From Mesorhizobium sp. NZP2077 (GTDB lineage Bacteria > Pseudomonadota > Alphaproteobacteria > Rhizobiales > Rhizobiaceae): a stretch of 64,000 bases of DNA. The translations under genes and the position numbers were made by a program. The stretch lies in assembly GCF_013170805.1 (NCBI RefSeq), contig NZ_CP051293.1:992001-1056000 (forward strand). Direction: 5' to 3'. Below are positions 37,165 through 45,364 of this stretch, piece by piece (the stretch's first letter is position 1; the number at the start of each line of letters is the position of its first letter). Below the pieces are notes generated by a model. It did not search any database and was not told the DNA's origin. It was given only the letters and a program-made list of their open reading frames with translations.

Positions 37165-37854
37165 GTGACCGACATGAAGAACGATCTTTCCGCACTCAGC
37201 GATTTTGCTCCCACCCGCCGCCAGCTGCTCGGCCTCGGCGTTGTCATCGCGGGTGCCGCTGCCCTCAATGTGGTGCCTGGCTTCGAATTGTTGGCCTCGG
37301 CGCAGGCCGGCGTGCCCGCCGCCGCACAGAAGATCGCCGACCATTTTTCCTCGGTCAAATCGATGAGCGGCGAATTCGTCCAGTTCGGCCCCAAGGGCGA
37401 GCAGACCGGCGGCAAGTTCTTCCTGGAACGGCCGGGCAAGATCCGCTTCAACTATGACGGGGCGTCGAATTTCAAGGTGATTTCGGACGGCAAGTCGGTG
37501 GTCATCCTCAACAAGAAAATGAGGACGTCCGATCTCTATCCGCTGTCGAAGACGCCGCTCAAGCTGCTGCTCGACGACCGGATCGACCTCTCAGGCGACC
37601 GCGTCAAGAGTGTCAAGGAAGAAGACGACCTCACCACCATCAAGCTTTCCGACAAGTCGGTGTTCGGCAATGCGATGATCACCATGATGTTCGATCCGAA
37701 AACCTATGATCTGCGCCAGTGGACGATCACCGACGCGCAAGGCAAGGATACCACGGTGATGATCTTCAACACCAAGGAAGGCGTCAGCTTCGCCCCAGAC
37801 ACGTTTGCCATCGACTATACGGCCAACCGCGAGCTGAACTCCAAGACGCGCTAA
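37165..37854 (+). CDS. lolA: Outer-membrane lipoprotein carrier protein LolA, Tat-type signal
   Basis: Periplasmic chaperone shuttling lipoproteins from LolCDE to the outer membrane. GTG 37165 or ATG 37174 (MKNDLSALSDF) can start it. The signal carries a twin-arginine motif PTRRQLLGLG, then a weakly hydrophobic core and cut after AQA (about 49), unlike usual Sec-type LolA. The LolA barrel follows: SGEFVQFGPKGEQTGGKFFLERPGKIRF-type strand, FKVISDGKSVVILNKK, DLRQWTITDAQGKDTTV. About 229 residues. Confidence 0.88.
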   Translation: MTDMKNDLSALSDFAPTRRQLLGLGVVIAGAAALNVVPGFELLASAQAGVPAAAQKIADHFSSVKSMSGEFVQFGPKGEQTGGKFFLERPGKIRFNYDGASNFKVISDGKSVVILNKKMRTSDLYPLSKTPLKLLLDDRIDLSGDRVKSVKEEDDLTTIKLSDKSVFGNAMITMMFDPKTYDLRQWTITDAQGKDTTVMIFNTKEGVSFAPDTFAIDYTANRELNSKTR

Positions 37855-37865
37855 GGTACGCGGAA

Positions 37866-38052
37866 ATTCAGATGAGGCCGGCCCGCGAATGGCTGATACC
37901 TGCGCTTCCGGCCTTCGCCGGCCGAAGCACTTGATGGTCGGGGCAGTCAAGGCTATGGCCGGCGTAGGCCGGTGCTCGCTTACGAAAAGTACGCTCCGCT
38001 CGTCGCAAGGGCGACCCCGGAAGCCACCATTCTCGACTCGGCCTGACCTGAA
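37866..38052. repeat. Dispersed intergenic repeat, family C, copy 3 (expanded)
   Basis: The longest copy. It opens ATTCAGATGAGGCCGGCCCG, has TGCGCTTCCGG, then an extra GGCCTTCGCCGGCCGAAG hairpin stretch, GTACGCTCCGCTCGTCGC, and CCATTCTCGACTCGG. It fills most of the 357-bp gap 37855-38211 between lolA and xthA; no gene is seen there. Confidence 0.7.
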
Positions 38053-38211
38053 TCCCAGTCCACATTGGCGGCCGCCTGAGCAGGTTCCGGGCATAGCCCG
38101 GCTTGTGTTTGTGACGCCCGGCTGGCAGTTTCCGGACTGACTCCCTCAAAAGGCGTCTTCTTCGTCAGGGTCCATCGGTCCTGGCCGGAATCACGCTGTC
38201 CCGGACCGCCA

Positions 38212-39018
38212 ATGCCCTTTTCCATCGCCACCTGGAACATCAACTCCGTGCGCCTGCGCATGCCGATCGTCGAGCGCCTGCTCGATGAGTACGCCCCCGA
38301 TGTGCTGTGCCTGCAGGAAACCAAGGTTCCCGATGAGCTGTTTCCCGAAAAGGCATTCCGCAGGCTCGGCTACCAGCACATCGCCTTCCATGGCCAGAAG
38401 GGCTATCACGGCGTGGCGACGGTGGCGCGGCGGCCGATCGAACTGGTCGAAAAACGCCGCTTCTGCGAGGTCGAAGACAGCCGGCATCTGTCGGTGACTG
38501 TACGCGCCGGCGGCAAGACGATCCTGCTGCACAATTTCTACGTCCCAGCCGGCGGCGACGAGCCGGATCCCGAGATCAACAAGAAGTTCAAGCACAAGCT
38601 CGATTTCGTCGCCGAGATGAACGCCATCCGCGCCGAGCACACCGAAGTGTCCGCCTCGGTGCTGGTCGGCGACCTCAACATCGCGCCGCTCGAGCACGAT
38701 GTCTGGTCGCACAAGCAGTTGCTCAACGTGGTCAGCCACACGCCGGTCGAGACCGAAAATTTCGAAGCGATGCGGCTGGCCGGCGACTGGGTCGACCTGA
38801 TGCGGCTCAACGTGCCGCTTGAGCAAAAACTCTACACCTGGTGGAGTTATCGCGCGCAGGATTGGGAAGCGTCGAACCGCGGCCGACGGCTCGACCATGT
38901 CTGGTCGTCGCCAAACCTGGTGCCTGATTTCACCGGCTACGAAATCCTGAGAGCGGCGCGTGGCTGGGACCGGCCGTCGGACCATGTGCCTGTCATTGCG
39001 CGGTTCGACCTGGATTGA
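38212..39018 (+). CDS. xthA: Exodeoxyribonuclease III
   Basis: AP endonuclease and 3'-5' exonuclease of base-excision repair, 268 residues. Exonuclease-endonuclease-phosphatase motifs: ATWNINSVRLR, CLQETKVPDE (metal Glu), GYHGVATVAR, VGDLNIAPLEHD, RGRRLDHVWSS and the catalytic SDHVPVIA at the end. Soluble, stands alone; it converges with the GNAT gene, the two stops abutting at 39018/39019. Confidence 0.95.
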   Translation: MPFSIATWNINSVRLRMPIVERLLDEYAPDVLCLQETKVPDELFPEKAFRRLGYQHIAFHGQKGYHGVATVARRPIELVEKRRFCEVEDSRHLSVTVRAGGKTILLHNFYVPAGGDEPDPEINKKFKHKLDFVAEMNAIRAEHTEVSASVLVGDLNIAPLEHDVWSHKQLLNVVSHTPVETENFEAMRLAGDWVDLMRLNVPLEQKLYTWWSYRAQDWEASNRGRRLDHVWSSPNLVPDFTGYEILRAARGWDRPSDHVPVIARFDLD

Positions 39019-39511
39019 TTATTCGGACCGGCGCTTCTCCCATTCCGGCCGCAGCTGCGCCATGACCAGTTCGTCGCGGTGTTCGCCGTTGAAGAACGCA
39101 CTGCCGCGTGCAATGCCTTCAGCCTTGAATCCAACGGCTTCGTAAGCGCGGCGCGCGCGATGATTGTCCGGGAAAAGGCCGATGCAGAGCCGATTGGCGT
39201 CGGTCTCGACGAAGACCCTATCAACCGCTGCGGTCAGCAGCATTCTGCCCTGGCCTTGCCCCGACGCGACGACGGCAATGCGCTTGACCAATGTCACAAA
39301 CTCGGCAGAGGCCCAACCGCGCAGGATGACGAAGCCGATCGGCAAGGAATCGCCGACGCCGAGAAAATAGGTATGGTTGTCATCGAGGAGAGCCTTGCGA
39401 TGGCGCGTTTCATCCCAACGCCCGACGAACGCCTCGTAGCCTTCACGCCGTTCGGTGGCCATGATGAAGGGTAGGTCGTTCTCGGTGGCGCGCACAAAGC
39501 TGAAAGGTCAT
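39019..39511 (-). CDS. GNAT acetyltransferase, probably shifted at its 5' end
   Basis: The open frame (39019-39495, GTG start) gives 158 residues with the GNAT acetyl-CoA site VVASGQGQGRMLLTAA and the C-terminal NHRARRAYEAVGFKAEG. The GTG has no ribosome site. An ATG at 39511 reads MTFQL in another frame; dropping one T in the T-run (39496-39498) would join it to give MTFQLVRATENDLPF, a very typical GNAT start. So either a one-base frameshift or a short GTG-started protein. Substrate unknown. Confidence 0.7.
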
Positions 39512-39544
39512 GTTCGCATCGCGCCTCTGTCTCTTTGATTTGAC

Positions 39545-39588
39545 GCAATTCCGGAGGGAAAACCGCTTCACACTTTTCCTGGAATTGC
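39545..39588. repeat. Palindromic repeat GCAATTCC...GGAATTGC
   Basis: Arms GCAATTCC (39545-39552) and GGAATTGC (39581-39588) enclose GGAAAACCGCTTCACACTTTTCC, itself a partial dyad. The layout resembles repeat family A (GAAAACCGG...CTTTTCGG). It lies just beyond the stop of the cyclic-nucleotide-binding gene. Confidence 0.75.
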
Positions 39589-39589
39589 T

Positions 39590-40045
39590 CTATCCCGAAA
39601 ACCGTGGCGCCAGTTTCTCGATGCGGCGGATCATGGTCTGGAATTCCTCGGAAATGCGCTCGTGGAGTTTCACCGCGACTTCGGGATATTCCTCCAGGAT
39701 GCGACGGAACATCTTGCGGCTCAGCCGGATCACTTCCGAATCGATTTCGGCCGACGCGCTGGTCAACCGGTTGCTGTCGGCGATCAATGCCAGTTCGCTC
39801 AGGATGGTGCCGGGGCCGGCGGTGCCGATCGGGATGCGCTCGCCAGTCTGCTCGCGATAGAGCACGATGCGGCCGCTGACCACGACATAGGCCGAATCGG
39901 CCTCATCGTCCTCGCGGTAAAGCTTGTGGTTGGCTTGCAGCAGGGTGTTCTCGGCGCCGAAGGCGAGCAGACGCAGCTGTTCCTGCGTGAAACCCTGGAA
40001 GAGCTTCACGGCGGACAGGATGCGGATGTCGTCATCCAGCGCCAT
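39590..40045 (-). CDS. Cyclic-nucleotide-binding (cNMP) domain protein without DNA-binding domain
   Basis: 151 residues made of one Crp/Fnr sensor domain: FQGFTQEQLRLLAFGAENT, YREDDEADSAYVVVSGRIVLY, GTAGPGTILSELALIADSNRLTSA-type phosphate-binding cassette (GTILSELALI). A C-terminal helix (RMFRRILEEYPEVAVKLHERI-like) ends the protein; no helix-turn-helix follows, so it is not a complete Crp regulator. May signal through partners. Upstream neighbour on the same strand is cenR. Confidence 0.85.
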   Translation of the reverse strand: MALDDDIRILSAVKLFQGFTQEQLRLLAFGAENTLLQANHKLYREDDEADSAYVVVSGRIVLYREQTGERIPIGTAGPGTILSELALIADSNRLTSASAEIDSEVIRLSRKMFRRILEEYPEVAVKLHERISEEFQTMIRRIEKLAPRFSG

Positions 40046-40167
40046 CTCTAGCTGCGTCCCCGAACGGTCAGTCCAATCCCTCCTTCACGGGTAGATCCTG
40101 AATCTCCTCCAACAGGATCGCACCCGAACGCGGCCCCGCCCAGACCGCTTATTGGATAATGAAATGT

Positions 40168-40851
40168 TTAAGGAACCAGCTTGTAGCCGCCGCTTTCTGT
40201 CACAAGAATTTCCGCATTGGAAGGATCGCGCTCGATCTTCTGGCGCAGCCGGTAGACATGGGTTTCCAGCGTGTGCGTGGTGACGCCGGAATTGTAGCCC
40301 CAGACCTCCTCCAGCAGCACGTCGCGCGTCACCACCTTCTGATCGGCGCGGTAGAGATATTTGATGATCGAAGCTTCCTTCTCCGTCAGCCGCACCTTGC
40401 CGCCACGTGGGTCGATGAGCAGCTTCTGGCTGGGCTTGAAGGTGTAGGGGCCGACCGAGAAGGTGGCGTCCTCGCTCTGCTCATGCTGGCGCAGCTGGGC
40501 GCGGATGCGCGCCAAAAGCACCGCGAAGCGGAACGGCTTCGTCACATAGTCGTTGGCTCCGGCCTCGAGACCCAGAATGGTGTCCGAATCGGTGTCGTGG
40601 CCGGTCAGCATGATGATGGGCGCCTTGTAGCCGCCCTTGCGCAGGATCTTGACGGCCTCGCGGCCATCCATGTCGGGCAAGCCGACATCCATGATGAGCA
40701 GGTCGATGAGCCCTCCGCGCGCCGCGGTGACGCCTTTTGCCGCAGTAGCTTCCTGCAGCACGTCGAATTCCTCATAGAGGGCGAGTTGCTCGACCAGTGT
40801 GCCGCGCAGGTCGTCATCGTCGTCGACGATTAGAATGGTGCGTGAAGTCAT
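40168..40851 (-). CDS. cenR: OmpR-type response regulator, CenR-like
   Basis: 227 residues. Receiver domain: acidic pocket IVDDDDDLR, phosphorylated Asp55 (LIMDVGLPDMDG), Lys in DYVTKPF. DNA-binding winged helix from about 130: VRLTEKEASIIKYLYRADQKVV, TTHTLETHVYRLRQKI. The sequence matches the CenR type of envelope regulators in Caulobacter, Brucella and rhizobia. No sensor kinase gene is adjacent, as expected. The L,D-transpeptidase gene diverges from it, fitting a cell-wall role. Confidence 0.85.
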   Translation of the reverse strand: MTSRTILIVDDDDDLRGTLVEQLALYEEFDVLQEATAAKGVTAARGGLIDLLIMDVGLPDMDGREAVKILRKGGYKAPIIMLTGHDTDSDTILGLEAGANDYVTKPFRFAVLLARIRAQLRQHEQSEDATFSVGPYTFKPSQKLLIDPRGGKVRLTEKEASIIKYLYRADQKVVTRDVLLEEVWGYNSGVTTHTLETHVYRLRQKIERDPSNAEILVTESGGYKLVP

Positions 40852-40935
40852 GGATCAATCCGTTGTTTTGAAAATGAAATTCAGTTGACCGCTGCGTATT
40901 TATGCGGAAGCTGGCCGACACAATAGCCGATCACA

Positions 40936-41532
40936 GTGATTTGTTCCGTGGCACGATCATACAAGAAAAAACGCGATCGCAATGCAGCCGGCGCAATTTT
41001 GCTGAAACGGCTGCGTGTGCTGACCGTTCGGGCAAGGCCTGGCCACCCCAGCCAGGGCCTGCTGCAGGCCGGAAATGCGGTGTTTGCCTGCGCGCTGGGG
41101 CGCGGCGGCATCTCTGCCGACAAGCGCGAGGGCGACGGCGCCACGCCGCTTGGCTCGATGCGAATCCTGTCGGGTTATTTTAGGGGAGATCAGTTTGCCG
41201 GTGGCCGCCGGACGCGACTGGCGATGACGCCGATCGGGCCCGATCTCGGCTGGTGCGAAGTGCCTGACGACCGCAACTACAACAGGCCGGTCAAGATTCC
41301 CTATGGCGCCAGCCATGAACGCATGCGGCGCGACGACCGGCTCTACGACGCCTGCCTGGTGCTCGACTGGAACATCTCGCCGCGCCGCAGGGGACGCGGC
41401 AGCGCCATCTTCTTCCACCTGGCACGCCCCGGCTTCACGCCGACGCAAGGCTGCGTCGCGGTGACCGCGCGCACGATGAAGCGGCTGTTGCCGCTGCTGT
41501 TGGATAGGACGGTGATGAGGGTGGTGCGGTAG
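40936..41532 (+). CDS. L,D-transpeptidase (YkuD) family protein
   Basis: Cell-wall cross-linking enzyme or relative. GTG 40936 gives 198 residues; TTG 40999 (MLKRLRVLTVRARPG) is a more typical alternative of 177 residues. YkuD marks: GRGGISADKREGDGATPLG, and the catalytic box HLARPGFTPTQGCVAV with His and Cys. No signal peptide is visible, which is usual in the cytosolic-looking short rhizobial type. The stop codon lies in the first unit of the octamer repeat. Confidence 0.85.
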   Translation: MICSVARSYKKKRDRNAAGAILLKRLRVLTVRARPGHPSQGLLQAGNAVFACALGRGGISADKREGDGATPLGSMRILSGYFRGDQFAGGRRTRLAMTPIGPDLGWCEVPDDRNYNRPVKIPYGASHERMRRDDRLYDACLVLDWNISPRRRGRGSAIFFHLARPGFTPTQGCVAVTARTMKRLLPLLLDRTVMRVVR

Positions 41533-41578
41533 GGCAGTAGGGCAGTAGGGCAGTAGGGCAGTAGGGCAGTAGGGCAGT
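41531..41578. repeat. Six tandem copies of AGGGCAGT
   Basis: Perfect 8-bp tandem repeat, six units, starting inside the TAG stop of the L,D-transpeptidase gene. A CCCTACTGCC at 41611-41620 is the exact complement of the repeat, so a stem can form with any unit. Copy number probably varies between strains. Confidence 0.93.
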
Positions 41579-41640
41579 AGGGTGTATCTTCCGGTGTTGC
41601 CTTGATTTTCCCCTACTGCCTTACTCCCCTATTCCCTTAC

Positions 41641-41883
41641 TCACCTCCGGCGCGGCTGCTGCCAGCCGATATCGAGCAGGCCCAGCCGGCCGATCTCGCG
41701 GTCCATGGCGCGGCCAATATCCTTGCGGCCAGCGCCGATATCGCGCAGCTGTCGATCGGACAGATCCTCGACGTTCTGGTGCGGAAGATTGACCGCGACC
41801 CTGGCCTGACGCAGCCAATCGCGGACCGCCGACAGCCAGGCCGGCGGGGCGGTGTTTGCGGGGTGAAGAGCGATGTGAGACAT
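41641..41883 (-). CDS. DUF1127 (YjiS-like) protein
   Basis: 80 residues. The DUF1127 box is NVEDLSDRQLRDIGAGRKD (about 37-55), a small Arg-rich family found in alphaproteobacteria, where members affect RNA and phosphate or stress responses. The N-terminus (MSHIALHPANTAPPAW) is variable. It is divergent from the LysR gene with 166 bp between them. Confidence 0.85.
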   Translation of the reverse strand: MSHIALHPANTAPPAWLSAVRDWLRQARVAVNLPHQNVEDLSDRQLRDIGAGRKDIGRAMDREIGRLGLLDIGWQQPRRR

Positions 41884-42049
41884 GATGCGATCCGTTTCTC
41901 TCCGGACTTCAAATCCGGTTTAATGGTACTTCGATGCTCGCATCATGCCTGATTGAAATCTTGGGAGGAAACGAGTAGTTTTTGCTCAATCATCAAGTTT
42001 TGTTTGAGGATCGAGACGCTATGATCCGCTCTTTCGAAATTATGCGCTG

Positions 42050-42979
42050 ATGTCTCGCCTCCTGCCCGGGACGCGTGCGCTGAGGACCTTCGAGGCGGCT
42101 GGGCGTCACCTCAATTTCACCCGCGCCGCCGACGAGCTTGGGCTGACGCCGGCCGCGGTAAGCCACCAGGTCAAGGAAATCGAGGAGCAGCTCGAACTGG
42201 TGCTGTTCACGCGCACCAGTCGCACCATGCGGCTGACGGAAGCGGGAAACGTGCTGTTCGAGGCGTCGATCGACGCGCTCGACCTGCTCAACCGGGCAGT
42301 GTCCCGGGCGCGCAAGATGACGCGCGGCACGGCGCTGCTGAAAGTGACGCTCGACGCGCAGTTTGCGACAAAATGGCTGATGCGGCGCGTGGACGATTTC
42401 CGCCGTCAAAGGCCGGGCATCGAGCTGCGCTTCGACATCACCTACGATGTCAGGGATTTCGAGCGCGATGACGTCGATATCGGCATTCGCTTCGGCACCG
42501 GCAAATATCCCGGGCTTTGCGCGCACCGGCTGTTCGACAACATCATCATCCCGGTGTGCAGTCCGGCGCTGCTCGCTTCAGGCCCGCCGCTCAATGAACC
42601 GCGCGACCTCTTCGGGCATACGCTGGCGCATATCGAATGGTCGCGGCAAGGCGTCACCTGGCCGAACTGGAGCATGTGGATGCAGGCAGCCGGCGTTGAC
42701 GACTTCGACGACAGCCGCACCCTCGTCTTCGGCTCCTCGACCGATGCCACGCAGGCGGCACTCGACGGCAACGCCGTGGCGCTGGCCGACTTCGCCATGG
42801 TCGCCAACGATTTGTCGCAGGGGCGGCTTGTCCGTCCCTTCGAGCTCGGCATCAAGGTCGCGCCGGAGTTCGCCTATTTCCTGGTCTATCCGCAAACCGC
42901 GAAGGACGACGCGCGCATCGTCGCGTTTCGCGAGTGGCTTCTCGAGGAGGCGGCCAAGACCCACGGCACGGAGGCATGA
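42050..42979 (+). CDS. LysR-family regulator, GcvA-like
   Basis: 309 residues. N-terminal helix-turn-helix RTFEAAGRHLNFTRAADELGLTPAAVSHQVKEIEEQL, then the periplasmic-binding-like effector domain (about 95-300) with IELRFDITYDVRDFERDDVDIGIRFG and NPR-like end, as in the GcvA subgroup. Target probably its own region and the divergent DUF1127 gene: the spacer holds the dyad TGATTGA (41950-41956)/TCAATCA (41986-41992). Ligand unknown. Confidence 0.88.
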   Translation: MSRLLPGTRALRTFEAAGRHLNFTRAADELGLTPAAVSHQVKEIEEQLELVLFTRTSRTMRLTEAGNVLFEASIDALDLLNRAVSRARKMTRGTALLKVTLDAQFATKWLMRRVDDFRRQRPGIELRFDITYDVRDFERDDVDIGIRFGTGKYPGLCAHRLFDNIIIPVCSPALLASGPPLNEPRDLFGHTLAHIEWSRQGVTWPNWSMWMQAAGVDDFDDSRTLVFGSSTDATQAALDGNAVALADFAMVANDLSQGRLVRPFELGIKVAPEFAYFLVYPQTAKDDARIVAFREWLLEEAAKTHGTEA

Positions 42980-43006
42980 GCCGGCTGCGCCGAGCCCGTC
43001 TTCCGG

Positions 43007-43744
43007 TCACGACCGGGCGTTATGGCCGAAGATCATGCGGGTGTATTTCTTCCACTTCCATTTCAGGCTCTTGTACAAACGCGGGTATCTCTTCGCCGAA
43101 ATGGACGTCTGAAACGCTCCGTTCTCGCTGCCCTGCTCGACAATCGGCCGCTCGAACCAAAGCATTTCAATGCCGAGCTTCTCGTCCATCTGTTCGACTT
43201 GGTGGTCGATCGAGGTGTAGATCTTGTTCTGCTCGATCCAGGCGCAACGGGCTTCGGCGACCGGTCGGGTGATAAGGTAGGAATCGGTGCATCTGGCGTG
43301 CAGGGCCGGGTAGAGCCTTTGACCCTTCCGCAATTTCCAGCTCGGCGTGTAGTAGTTGCTGCCATTGCCGAGATAGATGACGGCCTTGCGCGTGGGACTG
43401 CCGAGCTCAGCCAGCCCCTGGCGGAACTTGCCGACGAAGTCGCGGGCGAGGAAGACGTCGTCCTCGAAGACCAGGCAATAGGGCATGTCGGTCTCGAGGA
43501 AATCGCGCCAGATGCCGACATGCTTCAGCGCCAGCGAGACGGCCGGCGGGTGGGTAAAGGCAGGGGCAATCAGCTCGTTGCGGATCTCCGGGGTGATGTC
43601 GGGCCGGTCCCAGTCCGTGTAAAAATAGACCGGCACGCCACGCCGCTCGAATTCGCGGACGATGTGGCGACGCCGGTCGTCATAGCCCTGCTTGACGTGG
43701 CAGATCCGGGTGAACACCAGGTCGCGTGGAAATCCGGCTGCCAT
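43007..43744 (-). CDS. Glycosyltransferase family 25 protein
   Basis: 245 residues from ATG 43744 (a TTG two codons upstream extends it little). GT25 marks: FTRICHVKQGYDDRRRHIVREF near the start, LALKHVGIWRDF, the metal/nucleotide motif VFEDDVFL, and TDSYLITRPVA. Likely adds a sugar to lipopolysaccharide or other envelope glycans on the cytosolic side. The acceptor cannot be named. Same strand as DUF1761 upstream, 15 bp away. Confidence 0.88.
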   Translation of the reverse strand: MAAGFPRDLVFTRICHVKQGYDDRRRHIVREFERRGVPVYFYTDWDRPDITPEIRNELIAPAFTHPPAVSLALKHVGIWRDFLETDMPYCLVFEDDVFLARDFVGKFRQGLAELGSPTRKAVIYLGNGSNYYTPSWKLRKGQRLYPALHARCTDSYLITRPVAEARCAWIEQNKIYTSIDHQVEQMDEKLGIEMLWFERPIVEQGSENGAFQTSISAKRYPRLYKSLKWKWKKYTRMIFGHNARS

Positions 43745-43759
43745 CGTCAACGCACCGTC

Positions 43760-44176
43760 TCAGCTTGCCGCGGCGCCGAACCAGCCGATCACCGTGCCGA
43801 TGATCAGCAGGGCACCCAGCCAGTGGCCACCGTCGATGAGGGTCAGGTCCCAGCCGAAATTCTCGTAGCGATGGTTGACCGACAGCGTCGTGGCGACAAG
43901 ACCGAGCCAAAGCACGAAGCCGAAGATAAGCCCGGCAAGCCATGTCGGCTCACCACCGGTCATCGCGCCGACAACCAGCGCCATGATGGTGGCCATGAGC
44001 AGTTCGGCGACGAAGCTGATGACGAAAGGCAGCGGCGATTTCTTCATCGTCGCTGGATCGAGCCTGGCGGCCTTCAGCCACGGCTTGCTCAACGCCATGT
44101 ACCAGCCGGCGCCGAACAACCAGGCAACGACGGCGGCGGCGATCACCGCCAGCCAGTTCACTGCTGAAAAATCCAT
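43760..44176 (-). CDS. DUF1761 membrane protein
   Basis: 138 residues from ATG 44176 with GGAGGGGGAA upstream. Four membrane segments: NWLAVIAAAVVAWLFGAGWYM, FVISFVAELLMATIMALVV, WLAGLIFGFVLWLGLVATT and HWLGALLIIGTVIGWF. The W-YM-L-KPW pattern in the first loop marks DUF1761. Function unknown. Confidence 0.85.
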   Translation of the reverse strand: MDFSAVNWLAVIAAAVVAWLFGAGWYMALSKPWLKAARLDPATMKKSPLPFVISFVAELLMATIMALVVGAMTGGEPTWLAGLIFGFVLWLGLVATTLSVNHRYENFGWDLTLIDGGHWLGALLIIGTVIGWFGAAAS

Positions 44177-44245
44177 GAGCTTCCCCCTCCAGATGCAAGC
44201 CGTGCGGCGTGCGTGCACTTTGTATCAAGCGCTTCGGCGATGGCG

Positions 44246-44902
44246 TCAAGCAAAGCGCCAGACGGTGGTGCGCTTGACCAGGGAATCCTCCAGTGCCCGG
44301 GTGACGGCGACCTCATAGACCGCAAGCGGCTCCAGGCCGGCTTTGGGCATATACGACCGGCCGGGATCGCCGACGAAGATCTCCGCGCCGCGCGCCTTGA
44401 GCGTTGCGAACCACGGCATCAGGCTATCGGCGAAGGATTTGTCGTAGAAAACGTCACCGGCGAGAATCACGTCCCAGCCGGCATCGGTGCCGATGCAGTC
44501 CGTGCCGAGGAATTCGATCCCGACGCCATTGGCCTCGTTGTTGAGGCGGATCGCGGTGGCGCAGAACGGGTCGATGTCAGCGGCGATCACTTGAGCAGCA
44601 CCCGCCTTGGCGGCGGCGATGGCGACAAGGCCGGAGCCCGAGGCGAAGTCGAGCACGCGCTTGCCCCGCACCATGTCCGGGTTGTCCAGGACATAGCGGG
44701 CGAGGCCCTGGCCGCCGGCCCAGGCGAAGGCCCAGAAGGGCGGCGGCAGGCCGATCTCGACCAGTTCGTCCTCGGTCCGCTGCCAAAGATCGTGCGCTTC
44801 ATCGGCGAGGCGCAGAACAATCTCCGGCACATGCGGCGACGCCATCAGCGCCGTGTTGTCGAGAATGAATTGCTTGGCGCTGTGCGGGGTCAGCGCCGTC
44901 AC
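44246..44902 (-). CDS. ETFB lysine methyltransferase (PrmA-like)
   Basis: 218 residues from GTG 44902, which overlaps the EVE stop (GTGA), so it is translated after it. SAM-binding motif VLDFASGSGLVAIAAAKAGA (about 85-104), VIAADIDPFCATAIRLNNEANG, and FWAFAWAGGQGLARYVLDN, the signature of methyltransferases that modify lysines in the beta subunit of electron-transfer flavoprotein. Identified by family resemblance; activity here is inferred. Confidence 0.85.
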   Translation of the reverse strand: MTALTPHSAKQFILDNTALMASPHVPEIVLRLADEAHDLWQRTEDELVEIGLPPPFWAFAWAGGQGLARYVLDNPDMVRGKRVLDFASGSGLVAIAAAKAGAAQVIAADIDPFCATAIRLNNEANGVGIEFLGTDCIGTDAGWDVILAGDVFYDKSFADSLMPWFATLKARGAEIFVGDPGRSYMPKAGLEPLAVYEVAVTRALEDSLVKRTTVWRFA

Positions 44903-45324
44903 GGAGCAGGCGTCAAGCCGCCCATGCGGCAGACTTCCTTCCATTCCGCCGGGGTGACCGGTTGCACGGAAAGCCGTCCGAGCCGCACCAGCGCCATCTC
45001 GGCAAGTTTTGGGTTGGCCTTGACCTGTTCCAGCGTCGGCGGGTTCGGCACGTCCTTGACGGCGCGGATGTCGACGCATTCCCAACGCGGATCGTCGGAA
45101 GTGGTGTCGGGGTGGGCCAACGCGCAGACTTCGGCGATGCCGACGATGTTGAGCCCCTCATTGGAATGGTAGAAGAAGCCGAGATCGCCGATCTGCATCG
45201 CCTTCATGTTGTTGCGGGCGGCGTAATTGCGCACGCCGTCCCATTGCGTGCCGGCCTTGCCCTTGGCCTTCAGCATCTCGAAGGAGAACTTGAAAGGCTC
45301 CGATTTGAACAGCCAGTAGTTCAT
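44899..45324 (-). CDS. EVE-domain protein
   Basis: 141 residues forming one EVE domain (PUA-like fold): MNYWLFKSEPFKFSFEMLK, TQWDGVRNYAARNNMKAM, GDLGFFYHSNEGLNIVGIAEV. EVE proteins read modified bases or RNA. GGAGGAG before the ATG. It is coupled to the ETFB methyltransferase gene by a 4-bp overlap. Confidence 0.92.
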   Translation of the reverse strand: MNYWLFKSEPFKFSFEMLKAKGKAGTQWDGVRNYAARNNMKAMQIGDLGFFYHSNEGLNIVGIAEVCALAHPDTTSDDPRWECVDIRAVKDVPNPPTLEQVKANPKLAEMALVRLGRLSVQPVTPAEWKEVCRMGGLTPAP

Positions 45325-45364
45325 TTTTTCTCCTCCTTGCGAGCCAATCGCGGGCTATCGGAAA

